This document shows positions 8,256 through 19,690 of a stretch of 64,000 bases of DNA, one piece after another (the first letter of the stretch is position 1; each line of letters starts with the position of its first letter). The stretch comes from Actinokineospora globicatena (lineage in GTDB: Bacteria > Actinomycetota > Actinomycetes > Mycobacteriales > Pseudonocardiaceae), in assembly GCF_024171945.1 (NCBI RefSeq), contig NZ_JAMTCR010000003.1:672211-736210 (forward strand), written 5' to 3'. Position numbers and translations under genes: made by a program. The notes under the pieces were generated by a model. It was not told the DNA's origin, ran no database searches, and saw only the letters and a list, made by a program, of their open reading frames with translations.

Positions 8256-10316
8256 ATGACATCCAACATCACGTTGGGGCGTTTGGCGCGCCTCGGCGTA
8301 GTAGTGGTCACGGCCGTGGCCGGGACCTTGGTGGCGGTGGGCCCGGCGCAGGCAGCGCCGACGTTGCCGTCCACCGGCATCAAACCCATTGCCTGGGTGG
8401 GAACTGACTCGCGCGACCCGAACCGCGCCATCACCTCTGGTGACGTCCGGATCGGGTCCTGGAAGGACGACCAGGGCCGCAAGCACACCGGCAAGGCGTA
8501 CCTGACCTACGACGTCGCGGCGTTCCGCGACGCCACGCTGTACTCGGTCAAGGCGTTCGTCCCGGAGGTGGCCGCCGCCGACTGCTCGAAGCGGCGGATG
8601 ACCGAGGTGTGGGAGACGACGCCGGAGGACCACAGCCCGACCTGGGCCGACCAGCCCATCGAGCGCAACATCCTCCCTGGTCCCAAGAGCACCGAATGCG
8701 TGGGCCGGTACCTGTCGTGGGACGCCACGGACGCGGTGCAGCACGCACTGACCCGCGGTGACAACACAGTCACCCTGGCGATCCGCATCGCGGGCGACCA
8801 GGAGGGCAACGTCGCGTTCGGACGGACCGTCAGTCCGCAGTGGGCGACGTTGGGGTTGCAGTACAACCACACGCCTGACGTGCCCTTCGAGGTCACCTAC
8901 GCCGGGCAGACCTGCCCCGCGTACGTGTCCGGTTCGACAGTCGAGGCCCGCGCTCGGGTGGTCGACAAGGACGGCCACGCGGGCCTGCAGACGCGGTGGG
9001 CGTTCTGGCCCGCCGCCAAGCCGGGGCAGCGCACCGAGGTCGTGCAGCAGGGCTCCTGGGCCTCCCAGGTCTCGGTCCCGCAGGCGTTGCTGGTCAACAA
9101 TTCGAAGATCGCGGCCGCGGTGCGCACCGAAGACGGTTTCGCCGTCTCCGCGTGGACCCCGACGTGCGAGTTCACCTACGACAACGCGGCACCGGCGGTC
9201 GCGCCAACGGTGTCCTCCGACGTGTATCCGGAGGGTTGGAACTCGTCGGGGGGCACGAACGTCCCCGGTGAGTTCGTCTTCACCGCCAACGGAGTCGACG
9301 ACGTCGTGGCCTTCCACTACGAGGGGACCGGTGGCCTGTGGGGTGACATCGCCGCGGACCGCCCCGGTGGTCAGGCGAAGATCACTGTCACCCCGCAGTC
9401 GTGGGGGTACCACTCCGTTTCCGTCTCCAGCACCGACAGGGCGGGACAGCGGTCCCCGGTCCGCACCTACCAGTTCATGGTGCGCGAGACCGGACCGCGC
9501 CTGGACCGCCAAGCCAGGGTCGACGCGGGCGCGGCTACGACATTCACCCTCACGGCCAACCAGCCGGGCGCGGTGGCGGCGAGCTACCAGCTCGACAACG
9601 GCCCGGTGACGACCGTCCCGTTGGACGCTGACGGGACCGCGCCGGTGACCATCACCGTCGCCACGGTGCAGCCGGTGTTCCACGACCTCACGTTGTGGAC
9701 CACCGATGGCGCCGGGCGCAAGTCCGGCACCGTCAAGGCCACCGTGTTCGTCAACCAGGCCGAGCCCGAGATCGACGTCACCCCGGTCGAGGGCATCCCC
9801 GGCGCCGAGCGCACGATCACCTTCACCGCGGCGCGCTCGGACATCGCGTCGTTCACCTACCAGTACAACACGCCGTCGTCGTACGGCCAGGAGATCACGC
9901 TGCCCGCGGTCAACGGCACCGCGACCGCCACTGTCGCCCCTGGTGTGGCGGGCTGGTACGAGGTCACCGCGTTCAGCACGACGACCTCGGGTCAGCGCAC
10001 GGGTACCGCCTATGAGCAGTTCTACGTGACATCGTCAGCACCCGAGGTGACCAGTGCCGAGTACCCGGAGAACGCGGTGTCCGGCGCTCCGGGCAAGCCG
10101 GGCACATTCCGGCTGTCGGTCGACGGCGCCACGGACTTCATCGTGAACTTCGAGGACCGGTACTACTACCCCAGTGCCGGGCCGGACGGGAGCGCGACCA
10201 TCGAACTCACGCCGACCAGCGCGGGCGAGAAGACGCTCATCGTCTCGGCGATCCTGACCACCTGGGAGAGCACCCCGCTCCGTGAGTACAAGTTCACCGT
10301 CGCCGCAGGCGACTAG
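8256..10316 (+). CDS. Secreted DNRLRE/Ig-like repeat protein
   Basis: A 686-residue exported protein. A Sec signal peptide (RLARLGVVVVTAVAGTLVAV...GPAQA-AP) is cleaved after AQA, near residue 34. The first mature domain (~40-200) has the beta-sandwich pattern of DNRLRE modules (VRIGSWKD, KAYLTYDVAAF, VGRYLSWDATDAVQHAL, VTLAIRI). It is followed by four to five tandem Ig/filamin-like repeats with recurring phrases of the type PGAVAASYQLDNG...VTITVATVQPV...HDLTLWTTDGAG. No catalytic motif is visible; a cell-surface binding role is likely. GAGGGGA lies 3-8 nt before the ATG. A strong hairpin follows the stop. Confidence 0.8.
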   Translation: MTSNITLGRLARLGVVVVTAVAGTLVAVGPAQAAPTLPSTGIKPIAWVGTDSRDPNRAITSGDVRIGSWKDDQGRKHTGKAYLTYDVAAFRDATLYSVKAFVPEVAAADCSKRRMTEVWETTPEDHSPTWADQPIERNILPGPKSTECVGRYLSWDATDAVQHALTRGDNTVTLAIRIAGDQEGNVAFGRTVSPQWATLGLQYNHTPDVPFEVTYAGQTCPAYVSGSTVEARARVVDKDGHAGLQTRWAFWPAAKPGQRTEVVQQGSWASQVSVPQALLVNNSKIAAAVRTEDGFAVSAWTPTCEFTYDNAAPAVAPTVSSDVYPEGWNSSGGTNVPGEFVFTANGVDDVVAFHYEGTGGLWGDIAADRPGGQAKITVTPQSWGYHSVSVSSTDRAGQRSPVRTYQFMVRETGPRLDRQARVDAGAATTFTLTANQPGAVAASYQLDNGPVTTVPLDADGTAPVTITVATVQPVFHDLTLWTTDGAGRKSGTVKATVFVNQAEPEIDVTPVEGIPGAERTITFTAARSDIASFTYQYNTPSSYGQEITLPAVNGTATATVAPGVAGWYEVTAFSTTTSGQRTGTAYEQFYVTSSAPEVTSAEYPENAVSGAPGKPGTFRLSVDGATDFIVNFEDRYYYPSAGPDGSATIELTPTSAGEKTLIVSAILTTWESTPLREYKFTVAAGD

Positions 10317-10326
10317 TTCCTCGTCG

Positions 10327-10367
10327 CGGAAGGCCGGGCAGTCCGTTGTGGACTACCCGGCCTTCCG
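10327..10367. terminator. Bidirectional hairpin terminator between convergent genes
   Basis: An 18-nt arm CGGAAGGCCGGGCAGTCC pairs with GGACTACCCGGCCTTCCG with one mismatch around a 4-5 nt loop. It sits between the ends of the secreted-protein gene and the dioxygenase gene. There is no U-tract, as is usual in actinobacteria. It also marks the left edge of the biosynthetic cluster. Confidence 0.8.
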
Positions 10368-10376
10368 CTGTTCGGC

Positions 10377-11366
10377 TCACGCGACGGGCTGCGTGCGGGG
10401 TTTGCAGTCGGTGAGCGGGATGGGGTGGCCCATGCTGACGACGATCTTGCGGTCGCCGGTGAACGCCTCGCGGCCGTGGGCGTTGAGGATGTTGTCGACC
10501 AGCATGATGTCGCCCACCTGCCAGGTCTCGCGGCGGGTCACCTCGTCGTAGACGGCGTTGATCGTGTCGGCCTCGGCGCGGGTGAGGTCCGTACCGTCAC
10601 CGACCGAGGTGGCGAACGGCATGCCGTCGGCGCCGAAGGCCTCCAGCAGGACGTCGCGGACCTCGTCGTCGAGCGTCCACTTGTTCCAGAACGCCAGGTG
10701 GTTGAACCAGACGTCCTCGGCGGTGTCCGGGTGGGTGATGACCGCGGCGCGCACTTGGCGGGTGCGCAGGACGTCGTCCTCGGTCCACTCGTAGCCGATG
10801 GTGTTGTCCTGGCAGTAGCGCTCGACCTCGGCGCGCTGGTCGGTGGCGAAGCTCGTGCGCCACGGCAGACCCGCCATCTCCGAGTAGCTGCGCTCCAGCA
10901 GCCACCCCTTGTCCGCGAACCGGGCCACCAGATCTTCGGGCAGCAGCCGGAGCGCGGCGCGCATGTCGCCGACGGTGGTCGCACCACCGGTGTCGGGGGC
11001 GACCAGACAGCCGAACAGCAGATATCCGGGGAACTCGAGGGTGTAGCTGTTCTCGTTGTGCAGCCGGATCGGTTGGGACGCGGGCAGGTCGGTGGAGGAG
11101 AAGACGCCGTGGCCGTAGTCGGAGCGAGGGGTGGCCTTCTCCTTGTAGCCCGCCGGGCTGGGCAGCAGGATGTCCCGCGCGACGGCGAAGTCGCCGGTGG
11201 TGCCGATCGGCAAGCCACGCAGCAGCACGCATCCGTTGGTCCGCACGGCGTCCATGACGGCGGGCCGGTTCGACCGCAGCCAGTCCGCCGCGGTGGCCAT
11301 GTCCGGCAGGCCGGTGACGGCCGCGACCGGGGTGCGACCGGGCTCCAACTGGACCTCAAGGCTCAT
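10377..11366 (-). CDS. TauD/SyrP-like Fe(II)/2-oxoglutarate dioxygenase
   Basis: A 329-residue enzyme with the non-haem iron facial triad of the TauD superfamily: RLHNENSYT supplies H-x-E, and ILNAHGREAFTGDRKIVVSM supplies the distal His and the 2-oxoglutarate-binding Arg. The HNE-type motif and the sequence around GYLLFGCLVAPDTGGATTVG resemble SyrP-type enzymes, which hydroxylate the beta carbon of an aminoacyl residue, often while tethered to an NRPS carrier. It is the last gene of the leftward NRPS operon and its ATG overlaps the exporter stop by one base (TGATG), so it is translationally coupled. It probably beta-hydroxylates one of the peptide residues; which one is not readable. Confidence 0.85.
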   Translation of the reverse strand: MSLEVQLEPGRTPVAAVTGLPDMATAADWLRSNRPAVMDAVRTNGCVLLRGLPIGTTGDFAVARDILLPSPAGYKEKATPRSDYGHGVFSSTDLPASQPIRLHNENSYTLEFPGYLLFGCLVAPDTGGATTVGDMRAALRLLPEDLVARFADKGWLLERSYSEMAGLPWRTSFATDQRAEVERYCQDNTIGYEWTEDDVLRTRQVRAAVITHPDTAEDVWFNHLAFWNKWTLDDEVRDVLLEAFGADGMPFATSVGDGTDLTRAEADTINAVYDEVTRRETWQVGDIMLVDNILNAHGREAFTGDRKIVVSMGHPIPLTDCKPRTQPVA

Positions 11367-12625
11367 CAGATCTCCTCCTTGCTGGGGACGGGCAGGTCGC
11401 GGCCGGTACGCATCGGTCCGATGTAGAGGGTGAAGCCCGCGAGGATGGTCGCCACGACGAGCACCCAGATCGCGGTGCGGACGTCGAGCACGGTGCCGAG
11501 CACACCGCCGAGCAAGGCCCCGATCGGGTTGACCCCGAAGATGACGAAGCGGATGCTCATCGCGACCCGGCCGAGCATCTCCCGGGGGCAGTAGGCCTGC
11601 CGGAAGCTGATCGCGATCACGCTGTTGGCGGCGATGCCCGCGCTGGAGATGAACACGCCGACCAGCGCGAGCACGATGCCGATGCCCGGGTTGGCGAGCG
11701 GGAACAGCAGGCCGAACAACGCGGTGACCGGGCTCCCCAGGCGCAGGGCGCGCGCGGACCCGAGAGTGCGGCTGTACCAGGGCGCCAACGTCGCACCGAG
11801 AACTCCGCCCACCGCGATCGCGGCCGTCAGCGCACCGACGACCCAGCCGCCCAGACCGGCGGTGCGCACCAGGAACAACACCCAGAGGGCCTGGAGTCCG
11901 GCCATGCAGAGGTTGACCGCGCCCGAATGTAGTGCCAGCACGCGCAAGTAGGGGTCGACCAGGACGAATCGCAGCGCTTCCACGACGTCCGCCCGGATCC
12001 GTCGCTGGGGACGCGGCTCAGCCTCAGGTTCGACGGCGCGGATGGACCGCAGGCAGATCGCGGAGACCACGAAGCTCATCGCGTCCACGAACAGGCCAGC
12101 AACCGCGCCCGTGACCTGGGCTATCACGCCGCCGATCCCGGGACCGGCGACGTTGGCGCCCTGTTCGCTGATCTGCAGCCGGGAGTTGGCGCCGAGCAGC
12201 TGGTCGCGGCCGACGAGGAACGGGACGTAGGCGCTGTAGGCGGCGGTGAACAGCACCGCCGCGCAGCCGGTGAGGAACGCGACGAGCAGCACGTGCGCCA
12301 TCGTCAGCACGCCGAACCACGCGGCCACCGGGACGCTGATGAACAGCAGCGCGCCCGCCACATCGCAGCCGATCATCAACGGCCGTTTGCGCACCCGGTC
12401 AGCCACCGCGCCTGCTTGCAGGCCGAGCAGCAGCCACGGCAGCCAGATCGCCACCCCGAGCAACCCCATGGTGAACGCGTCCGCGTCCAAGGCCTGGATC
12501 ACCACCAGCGGCAGCGCGACCGTCGTGACCGCGCTCCCGGCCTTGCTGACCGTCTGCCCGGCCCAGAACAACAGGAAATCCCGCCCGTTGAGCACCTGCC
12601 GCTCCGGCGCCGCAACCTGTGCCAT
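11366..12625 (-). CDS. EntS-like MFS exporter of the NRPS operon
   Basis: About 419 residues with 12 predicted helices, of the MFS_3/enterobactin-exporter type (NGRDFLLFWAGQTVSKAGSA at the N-terminus, GAVADRVRKRPLMIG as motif A, PGIGGVIAQVTG midway). Such transporters commonly sit within siderophore and peptide NRPS operons and export the finished product. The start is taken at the second of two adjacent start codons (GTG-ATG) because GGGGGAG then has usable spacing. It lies about 65 nt downstream of the terminal NRPS gene and overlaps the dioxygenase start by one base. Likely role: product efflux and self-protection. Confidence 0.85.
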   Translation of the reverse strand: MAQVAAPERQVLNGRDFLLFWAGQTVSKAGSAVTTVALPLVVIQALDADAFTMGLLGVAIWLPWLLLGLQAGAVADRVRKRPLMIGCDVAGALLFISVPVAAWFGVLTMAHVLLVAFLTGCAAVLFTAAYSAYVPFLVGRDQLLGANSRLQISEQGANVAGPGIGGVIAQVTGAVAGLFVDAMSFVVSAICLRSIRAVEPEAEPRPQRRIRADVVEALRFVLVDPYLRVLALHSGAVNLCMAGLQALWVLFLVRTAGLGGWVVGALTAAIAVGGVLGATLAPWYSRTLGSARALRLGSPVTALFGLLFPLANPGIGIVLALVGVFISSAGIAANSVIAISFRQAYCPREMLGRVAMSIRFVIFGVNPIGALLGGVLGTVLDVRTAIWVLVVATILAGFTLYIGPMRTGRDLPVPSKEEI

Positions 12626-12690
12626 CACTCCCCCACCCGTTCCATGGCCAGCCGCCCGCTCGCGGCACTCGGTTCAGCTCGCGTCATCTG

Positions 12691-15600
12691 TCATCGTTCC
12701 TCCAGTCGCGCCGTGACCAGCCGGCCGATTCGGGCGATGGGTTCTGGGCGCATCATGTCGAAGTGGCCGCAGTCCACCGGGTGTTCGGTGACCTGGCGGG
12801 TGAACGGGTCCCAGAGGTGGGCGCCGCTGCCTCTGGTTGTGGCGCTTCGGGTGGCGGTGACGTAGAGGACGTCGCCGTCGAACACCGTGGTCGGGGCGTT
12901 GAGCAGGACGCGGCCTAGGTTCTCGGTTGAAGCGGCGAGTTGGGTCAACGTCTCCTCCGGTAGGCCGAAACCGGTGGCGACCGCGGCTCGGAGGTTGTCT
13001 GCGTTCTCGTCAAGGCCTAGATCGCGGGCCATCGTGATCAGCAGTGCCCGTTCGACATCCGGCATCGCCGCACCCTCCGCCGGGAAGGAATCGAGCAGCG
13101 CCAACAGTTCCACCTCGGCGCCGTCGGATCGCAGTCCGGCGGCGACGGCGTGGGCGATGGTGCCGCCCAAGGACCAGCCGAGCAGGCGATATGGGCCCTC
13201 CGGTTGGACGCGGCGGATGTGCCGCAGGTAGCCGCTGGTGAGCTCGTCGAGGGTCGTCGGGTGGCTGGCCAAGTCGACCTGGAGGCCGTGGATGGGGACG
13301 TCGGCGGGCAGGTGGCGTTGCAGGGCGGAGTAGCACCAGGCGACGCCGGAGATCGGGTGGAAGCAGAACAGGGGGTGTTGGTCGCCGTCGGCTCGGATCG
13401 TGACGAGCGGGTCGATGGTCGCGGAGGTTTCCGCGCTGACCAGACCGAGGACCGTCGGTGCCTGGAACAGCGCCCGCATCGGGACGTCGATGCCCAGGGT
13501 CTCCCGGATCCGGCCGATGAGCTTGGCCGCCAACAGGGAGTGCCCGCCGAGTGCGAAGAAGTTGTCGTCGATGCCGACCGACTCGATGCCGAGCACCTCA
13601 GCGAAGAGTCCGCACAGGACATCTTCTCGCGGGTTACGTGGGGCCTGGCCCGACGCAACCCGCTCTGGCTCCGGGAGAGCCCGCTGGTCGAGCTTTCCGT
13701 TGGTGGTCAACGGGAGCGCCGGGATCGAGACGAAGACGGGCACCATGTGATCGGGCAACAGACCCGAGACGTGCTGCTGGAGGGCAGCGGCGTCGGTGTC
13801 GGCCACCACGTAGGCGACCAGTCGGTCGTCTCGGTGGATCACGGCCACCTGCCGCACGTCCGGGTGGGTCGCGATGGCCGCTTCGACCTCGCCGAGTTCG
13901 ATCCGGAACCCGCGGATCTTGACCTGCTGGTCGAGCCGCCCGATGTAGCGGAGGCCGCCGTCCCAGGTGCGCACCGCCGCGTCGCCGGTGCGGTACATGC
14001 GTTCCCCCGGCTCGAACGGGCACGCCACAAACCGTTGCGCCGTCAGCTTTGGCTGGTTCAGGTACCCGCGCGCCAGCCCGCCGCCGGTGACGTACAACTC
14101 GCCGATGACACCGGTGGGAGTGGGCCGCAACGAGGAGTCCAGCACGTACACGCCCAGGTCCGGGATGGGCAGGCCGATGGGGCTGCCGACATGCCCGCCG
14201 TCGAGCCGCAGGTGCGTGACGTGGACGGTCGTCTCGGTGATGCCGTACATGTTCACCAGCGCCGGCCCGTCCGGGCGACGTTCTCGCCACCGCGACAGCA
14301 ACGCGGGTTCGAGTGCCTCGCCGCCGAAGACGACGTAACGAAGGTCCAATTCGGACCCGGTGTCTGCGGCGATGAGCTGGTAGAACGCGGATGGGGTCTG
14401 GTTGAGCACGGTCACCCGCTCGTCGGTGAGCAACCGCAGGAAGGCAGCGGGATCGCGGCTCACGTCGAACGGGACGACGACGAGCGTGCCGCCGTACCGC
14501 AGCGCGCCCCACAGCTCCCACACGGAGAAGTCGAAGGCGTAGGAGTGGAATAGCGTCCACACGTCGTCGGGGGTGAAGCCGAACCAGTGGTCGGTGGCGT
14601 CGAGCAGGCGCACCACGTTCCGATGGGTGACCACCACGCCCTTGGGGTTGCCGGTCGAGCCGGAGGTGTAGATGACGTATGCGGGGTGGTCTGGGCTGAG
14701 CTGCGGCCTCACCCTGCGCTCGGTGGACGTCGGCAGGTCGTTGAGGACGATTGTCGTTACCGGCCAGGGCTGTGGGTGGTCGGTGATGAGCAGGGCGGGC
14801 TGGGAGTCGTTCAGGACGTAGCGGATTCGCTCGTCGGGGTAGGTCGGGTCGATCGGCACATAAGCCGCGCCCGCCATCACGACACCCAGCAACGCGGCGA
14901 CCTGGTCGATGGACCGGGGCAGCAGCAACGCCACCAGGTCTTCCGGTCCGGTACCGGCCGCGATCACCGCTTGGGCGATCTGGTCCACCCGGGTGCCCAG
15001 TTCGCCATAGGTGACCCGGTCGGCCCCACACACCAGGGCGATCGAGTCGGGCCGCGCGGCAACCCGGGCAGCGAACAAGTCGGCCAAGGTCTCCGAGACC
15101 AGGATCGGCTGGGGTGAAAAGACTGTGCCCTCGCCCGGTTCGGCAACATCTACTTCGGACAGCTTTGTCGCGGGCGCGGCGGTGACCTGGTCCAGGACCC
15201 GGATGAGGCGGCGGGTCAACGCATCCGCTGTTTGGGGGTCGAACAGGTCGAGCGCGTACTGCAGGTCGAGCCGGATCCCGGCGGGCGCGCCGTCGGTGCC
15301 GTAGGTCTCGGCCAGGGCGAAGGTGAGGTCGACCTTGGCGGTGGCCACCCCGACCGGCTCCACCACGGCTTCCAGACCTGGCAGGGTGCCGGTCGTCGCC
15401 GGGGTGTTCTGCAGGACCAAGAGCACCTGGAACAGCGGATTATAGGCTGGCGACCTCTCTGGGTTGAGCTGCTCCACGACGCGCTCGAAGGGAAGGTCTT
15501 GGTTGGCGTAGGCGGCGAGGTCGGTGTCGCGGACTCGGACCAGGGCATCGCTGAAGGCCGGGTCTCCGGACAGGTCGGTGCGCAGGACCAGGGTGTTGAC

Positions 15601-18600
15601 GAAGAACCCGACCAGGTCGTCCAGGGCCGAGTCGACCCGCCCGGCGACCGGTGAGCCGATCGGCAGGTCGGTCCCGGCGCCCATCTTGGTCAGCAACGTT
15701 GCCAGGGCGGCGTGCAGCACCATGAACACGGTCGCGCCGGATGCTCTGGCGAGGCTGACGACGCGGGCGTGCAGGTCGGCGTCGATAGTGGTCGCAACGT
15801 TGCCGCCGCGGTAGCTCGACACGGCCGGTCGTTGGCGGTCGACCGGCAGCACCAGGCAGTCCGGCGCCCCAGCCAGCGTCTCCGACCAGAACCCCGTCTG
15901 CTTGGCCTCGTCCAGGTTCTGCCGCTGCCAGAGGGTGTAGTCGACGTACTGGACCGGCAGCGGGGCCCAGTCCGGCGAGCCACCGCCGAGCCGCGCGCGG
16001 TACGCCGTGGTCAGGTCGGTGAGCAACGGTGCGATGGACCACCCGTCGGCGGCGATGTGGTGCACGACGACGAGCAACACGTGCTCGTCCGGCCCGATCG
16101 CGAGCACCACGACCCGCAGCGGCGACACGGCGAGGTCGAACACCTCCGCCGCGTGCGCTCGGATCTGCTCGGCCGCGGCGTCGGGCGCGCAGTCGACCAC
16201 ACGGAAGTCGGGGGCTGGGTCGTCGAGAACCACCTGGCTGGGCACACCGGCGTCCGCCACGAACACCGTCCGCAGCGTCTCGTGCCGGGTGACGACATCG
16301 GATACTGCGGCGCGGAGTGCGGCGAGGTCCAGGTGGCCGTGGAGTCGTACGGCGCCGGGGATGTTGTAGGTGGCGCTGGGGCCTTCGAGCCGGGTCAGGA
16401 ACCACAGACGTTGCTGGGCGAAGGAGAGCGGGATGACCGCTGGGCGGTCCTGCGGCTCCAGCGGTGGGCGGGCCGCGCTTTCACGGTCGAGTGCGAGCGC
16501 CAGTTCGGCGGGGGTGGGTGCCTGGAAAAGGGTCCGGACGGGCAGTTCGGTGCCCAGGGTGGTGCGGACGCGGCTGATGAGGCGGGTGGCCAGCAACGAG
16601 TGGCCGCCGAGGTCGAAGAAGTTGTCGTCCACGCCAACGGACGCCACGCCGAGCACCGTTGCGAACAGCCCGCACAGGATCTCTTCCCGTTCGGTGCGCG
16701 GCGCACGACCCGTCGCGGAGTGTTCCGGTGCGGGGAGGGCCCTGTGGTCGAGCTTGCCGTTGGGGGTCAGTGGCAACTGTGCGAGCTCGACCAGCGCGGA
16801 GGGCACCATGTGGCTCGGCAGCGCATCGGCGACGCTGGATCGCAACGCTGGGAGGTCGACCGAGCCATGTGCCGGGACGACGTAGCCGATGAGCTTGCCG
16901 TCCTTCACGGTGACGGCGGCTCGGTCGACGGCGGGATCCCTGGTGAGAGCGGCGGCGACCTCGCCGGGCTCGATGCGGAAGCCGCGGACTTTCACCTGGT
17001 CATCAGTGCGGCCGAGGTACTCCAGCAGGCCATCGCGTCGCCAGCGGGCGCGGTCGCCGGTCCGGTACATCCGGGTCCCGTGCGCGAAGGGATCAGCCAC
17101 GAAGCGCTCGGCGGTCAGGCCAGGCTTGCCGTGGTACCCGCGAGCCACTGGCGTGCCTGCCAGGTACAGCTCGCCCGCGACACCGGGGGGAACCGGCTGG
17201 AGCCAGGAGTCCAGGACGTGGGCCTGGGTCCTGCGTACCGGGGTGCCGATCACCGGTCGCGAATTGTCGGCGATCCGCGCGGTCGCGGTGTTCACGGTGC
17301 ACTCGGTCGGGCCGTAGAAGTTCATCCCGCCGACCTGAGCCAGCCGGTCCCACAGGGCGGGGCTGACCGGCTCACCGCCGACGATCACGCGCGTGGGGCG
17401 GACGTCACCGTCGAGCAGGCCCGCGACCAGGAGTTCCTCGGCGTAGCTGGGTGTGGTGCCGAGCAGGTCGACCTGGTTCGCGCGGAGGTAGGTGACCAGG
17501 GCCTGGGCGTCGCGACGGACGTCGTCGGTGAGCAGGTGCAGTTCGACGCCGCTGGTGAGCAGGAGCAGGCCGTCCAGGGAGGCGTCGAACGAGAGGGAGG
17601 CGGTGAACGCGGCGCGCTGTGCTCCGGGGATCGTGTCGGTGAGGTGGTGGGCGCGGAGGTTGGCCAGGTTGTCGTGGCAGACCACGACTCCCTTTGGCTG
17701 GCCGGTCGATCCGGAGGTGTGGATGACGTAGGCGGCGTCCTGCTGGCGCAGGGGGGCGCGGCGGTCGGCGTCGGTGATGGGGTGAGGGTCGTGGAGGGTG
17801 AGGTCCACTGTGTCCAGTGTGATCGCCGGGGTGGACGTGGCGAGGATGAGGCGGGTTGTGGTCAGCAGGAGCTTGGGGGCCGTGTCGGTGAGGAGGTAGG
17901 CGATTCGGTCGGCCGGGTACTCGGGGTCGATGGGGACGTAGGCGGCGCCCGCTGTCATGACCGCGAACAGCGCGGTGACCAGGTCAAGTGAGCGGGGCAG
18001 GAGCAGCGCGACGCGGTCCTCTTGGACGATTCCTTGGCTGATCAGCAGTCGGGCCAGGCGGTTGACTCGGTCCGCCAGGGCGCCGTAGGTCAGGGTCGCG
18101 TTGCCGCATACCAGGGCGCGGGCGTCGGGCGTTTGGGCGGCCTGGCACTGGAGCCAGTGCGGCATGGTGCCGGTCGCCTGCGTTGTCATGGCAAGCGGTT
18201 GGCGTTCTCCCGGCAAGATCATGTCTATTGTGGACAGTTTGCGGCTGGGGTTGGCGGTTACCGCGTCGAGCAGTCGGACTAGGCGTTGGCCGATCAGGTC
18301 GACGGTGTCCCGGTCGAACAGGTCGGTGGCGTACTGGATCTCGCACTGGATGCCCGCGGGGCGTCCGGCGGTGAACGACTCGGCGAGGGCGAAGGTGAGG
18401 TCGACTTTCGCGGTGGCCACGCCGACTGGCTCGACCTCGACGTCCAGGCCGGGGAGCAGGGCGGCGGCGCGCTGGGTGTTCTGCAGTGCCAGCATCACTT
18501 GGAATAGCGGGTTGTAGGCTGGCGATCGTCGCGGGTTGAGCTGCTCGACGATCCGCTCGAACGGGACGTCCTGGTTGGCGAACGCGGTGAGGTCGGTGTC

Positions 18601-19542
18601 GCGGACCTGGGTGAGCAGGTCGGCGAAGGTGGGGTCGCCGGAGAGGTCGGCCCGCAGGACCAGGGTGTTGACGAAGAAGCCGACCAGGTCGTCGAGCGCC
18701 TCGTCCGTGCGGCCCGCGATGGGCGATCCGATGGGAATGTCTGGTCCGGCGCCTAGTTTGCTGAGCAGCATGGCGATGGCGGCGTGCAGGACCATGAACG
18801 TTGTCGCGCCTTGTGCTGCCGCCAGGTTCGCGATCCGGGTGTGGAGTTCTGGTTCGATGTGGCCGGTCAGGTCCGCGCCGACGTAGGTCGCGACGGATGG
18901 CCGTGGCCGGTCGGTCGGGAGTTCGAGACACTCGGGTAAGCCTGTTAGTTCCTTGGTCCAGTAGGCTAATTGCTCTGCCAGCAGGCTGCCTGGGTCGTCG
19001 GCGTCGCCGAGCAGTTCGCGCTGCCACAGGGTGTAGTCCACGTACTGCACCGGCAGCGGTTCCCAGTCCGGCTCGGCACCCGCGCACCGGGCCGCGAACG
19101 CAACCCCCAGATCTCGCAGCAACGGTGCGATCGACCACCCATCAGCCGCGATGTGGTGCACCGTCAACAGCAACACGTGCTCCTCGGGCCCCACCACGAA
19201 CACCACAACCCGAATCGGCGGCGTCGATGCACCCAGATCGAACTCATGCGCCGCCGCCCGCGACAACGCCGCGGCCAACTCCCCCGGCGCCGCCACCACC
19301 TCAAACCCCGGCGTCACATCGTCCAAAGCCAACACATCCTGGAACGGCTCCCCATCCACCTCCCCGAACACCGTCCGCAACGCCTCATGCCGCCCCAGCA
19401 CATCCCCGAACGCCGCCTCCAGCGCCCCCACATCCAGCCGCCCCCACAACCGCAACGCCCCCGAAATGTTGTACGTCGCGCTAGCCCCCTCCATCCGCTG
19501 CTGAAACCACAACCGCCGCTGCGCGAACGACAACGGAATCAC
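12691..19542 (-). CDS. Two-module NRPS with thioesterase (C-A-T-C-A(Thr)-T-TE)
   Basis: About 2283 residues. Domain order: C1 (1-435, HHIAADGWS near 135), A1 (455-955), T1 (LGGHSLLA near 985), C2 (1040-1470, HHIAADGWS near 1165), A2 (1490-1975), T2 (LGGHSLLA near 2000), TE (2060-2283, nucleophile GWSLGG, late His in CGHFDMM). Aligning A2 to GrsA gives the binding-pocket code D-F-W-N-V-G-M-V-H-K, the standard threonine code. A1 reads D-A-D-G-I-G-F-V-N-K, which I cannot assign. No epimerase or methyltransferase domains are present and all T motifs are GGHSL, so L-residues are expected. TE makes this the last enzyme of the line. The GTG start follows GGGGG at 6 nt; a TTG five codons upstream is possible. 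Confidence 0.93.
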   Translation of the reverse strand: MIPLSFAQRRLWFQQRMEGASATYNISGALRLWGRLDVGALEAAFGDVLGRHEALRTVFGEVDGEPFQDVLALDDVTPGFEVVAAPGELAAALSRAAAHEFDLGASTPPIRVVVFVVGPEEHVLLLTVHHIAADGWSIAPLLRDLGVAFAARCAGAEPDWEPLPVQYVDYTLWQRELLGDADDPGSLLAEQLAYWTKELTGLPECLELPTDRPRPSVATYVGADLTGHIEPELHTRIANLAAAQGATTFMVLHAAIAMLLSKLGAGPDIPIGSPIAGRTDEALDDLVGFFVNTLVLRADLSGDPTFADLLTQVRDTDLTAFANQDVPFERIVEQLNPRRSPAYNPLFQVMLALQNTQRAAALLPGLDVEVEPVGVATAKVDLTFALAESFTAGRPAGIQCEIQYATDLFDRDTVDLIGQRLVRLLDAVTANPSRKLSTIDMILPGERQPLAMTTQATGTMPHWLQCQAAQTPDARALVCGNATLTYGALADRVNRLARLLISQGIVQEDRVALLLPRSLDLVTALFAVMTAGAAYVPIDPEYPADRIAYLLTDTAPKLLLTTTRLILATSTPAITLDTVDLTLHDPHPITDADRRAPLRQQDAAYVIHTSGSTGQPKGVVVCHDNLANLRAHHLTDTIPGAQRAAFTASLSFDASLDGLLLLTSGVELHLLTDDVRRDAQALVTYLRANQVDLLGTTPSYAEELLVAGLLDGDVRPTRVIVGGEPVSPALWDRLAQVGGMNFYGPTECTVNTATARIADNSRPVIGTPVRRTQAHVLDSWLQPVPPGVAGELYLAGTPVARGYHGKPGLTAERFVADPFAHGTRMYRTGDRARWRRDGLLEYLGRTDDQVKVRGFRIEPGEVAAALTRDPAVDRAAVTVKDGKLIGYVVPAHGSVDLPALRSSVADALPSHMVPSALVELAQLPLTPNGKLDHRALPAPEHSATGRAPRTEREEILCGLFATVLGVASVGVDDNFFDLGGHSLLATRLISRVRTTLGTELPVRTLFQAPTPAELALALDRESAARPPLEPQDRPAVIPLSFAQQRLWFLTRLEGPSATYNIPGAVRLHGHLDLAALRAAVSDVVTRHETLRTVFVADAGVPSQVVLDDPAPDFRVVDCAPDAAAEQIRAHAAEVFDLAVSPLRVVVLAIGPDEHVLLVVVHHIAADGWSIAPLLTDLTTAYRARLGGGSPDWAPLPVQYVDYTLWQRQNLDEAKQTGFWSETLAGAPDCLVLPVDRQRPAVSSYRGGNVATTIDADLHARVVSLARASGATVFMVLHAALATLLTKMGAGTDLPIGSPVAGRVDSALDDLVGFFVNTLVLRTDLSGDPAFSDALVRVRDTDLAAYANQDLPFERVVEQLNPERSPAYNPLFQVLLVLQNTPATTGTLPGLEAVVEPVGVATAKVDLTFALAETYGTDGAPAGIRLDLQYALDLFDPQTADALTRRLIRVLDQVTAAPATKLSEVDVAEPGEGTVFSPQPILVSETLADLFAARVAARPDSIALVCGADRVTYGELGTRVDQIAQAVIAAGTGPEDLVALLLPRSIDQVAALLGVVMAGAAYVPIDPTYPDERIRYVLNDSQPALLITDHPQPWPVTTIVLNDLPTSTERRVRPQLSPDHPAYVIYTSGSTGNPKGVVVTHRNVVRLLDATDHWFGFTPDDVWTLFHSYAFDFSVWELWGALRYGGTLVVVPFDVSRDPAAFLRLLTDERVTVLNQTPSAFYQLIAADTGSELDLRYVVFGGEALEPALLSRWRERRPDGPALVNMYGITETTVHVTHLRLDGGHVGSPIGLPIPDLGVYVLDSSLRPTPTGVIGELYVTGGGLARGYLNQPKLTAQRFVACPFEPGERMYRTGDAAVRTWDGGLRYIGRLDQQVKIRGFRIELGEVEAAIATHPDVRQVAVIHRDDRLVAYVVADTDAAALQQHVSGLLPDHMVPVFVSIPALPLTTNGKLDQRALPEPERVASGQAPRNPREDVLCGLFAEVLGIESVGIDDNFFALGGHSLLAAKLIGRIRETLGIDVPMRALFQAPTVLGLVSAETSATIDPLVTIRADGDQHPLFCFHPISGVAWCYSALQRHLPADVPIHGLQVDLASHPTTLDELTSGYLRHIRRVQPEGPYRLLGWSLGGTIAHAVAAGLRSDGAEVELLALLDSFPAEGAAMPDVERALLITMARDLGLDENADNLRAAVATGFGLPEETLTQLAASTENLGRVLLNAPTTVFDGDVLYVTATRSATTRGSGAHLWDPFTRQVTEHPVDCGHFDMMRPEPIARIGRLVTARLEER

Positions 19543-19690
19543 CGCACACCCCCACAAACCCCAACCAGCCCGCGAAGGCCGCGCCCAAAGTCGAGCGGTC
19601 GACCGCCCGCGGGGGTGCTGAATGTAGGGCTGGGCAAGAAGCTGGAGGAACGGCCGATGGACTCTGGGCTGATGAGCATGGCTGGGAGGG

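Noticed and set aside
15712-17991. Long rightward ORF opposite the NRPS, and similar ones at 20183-22519 and 22592-26002
   Set aside because: High-GC antisense shadows of the NRPS reading frame; their composition lacks any domain, and the NRPS strand has full catalytic motifs.
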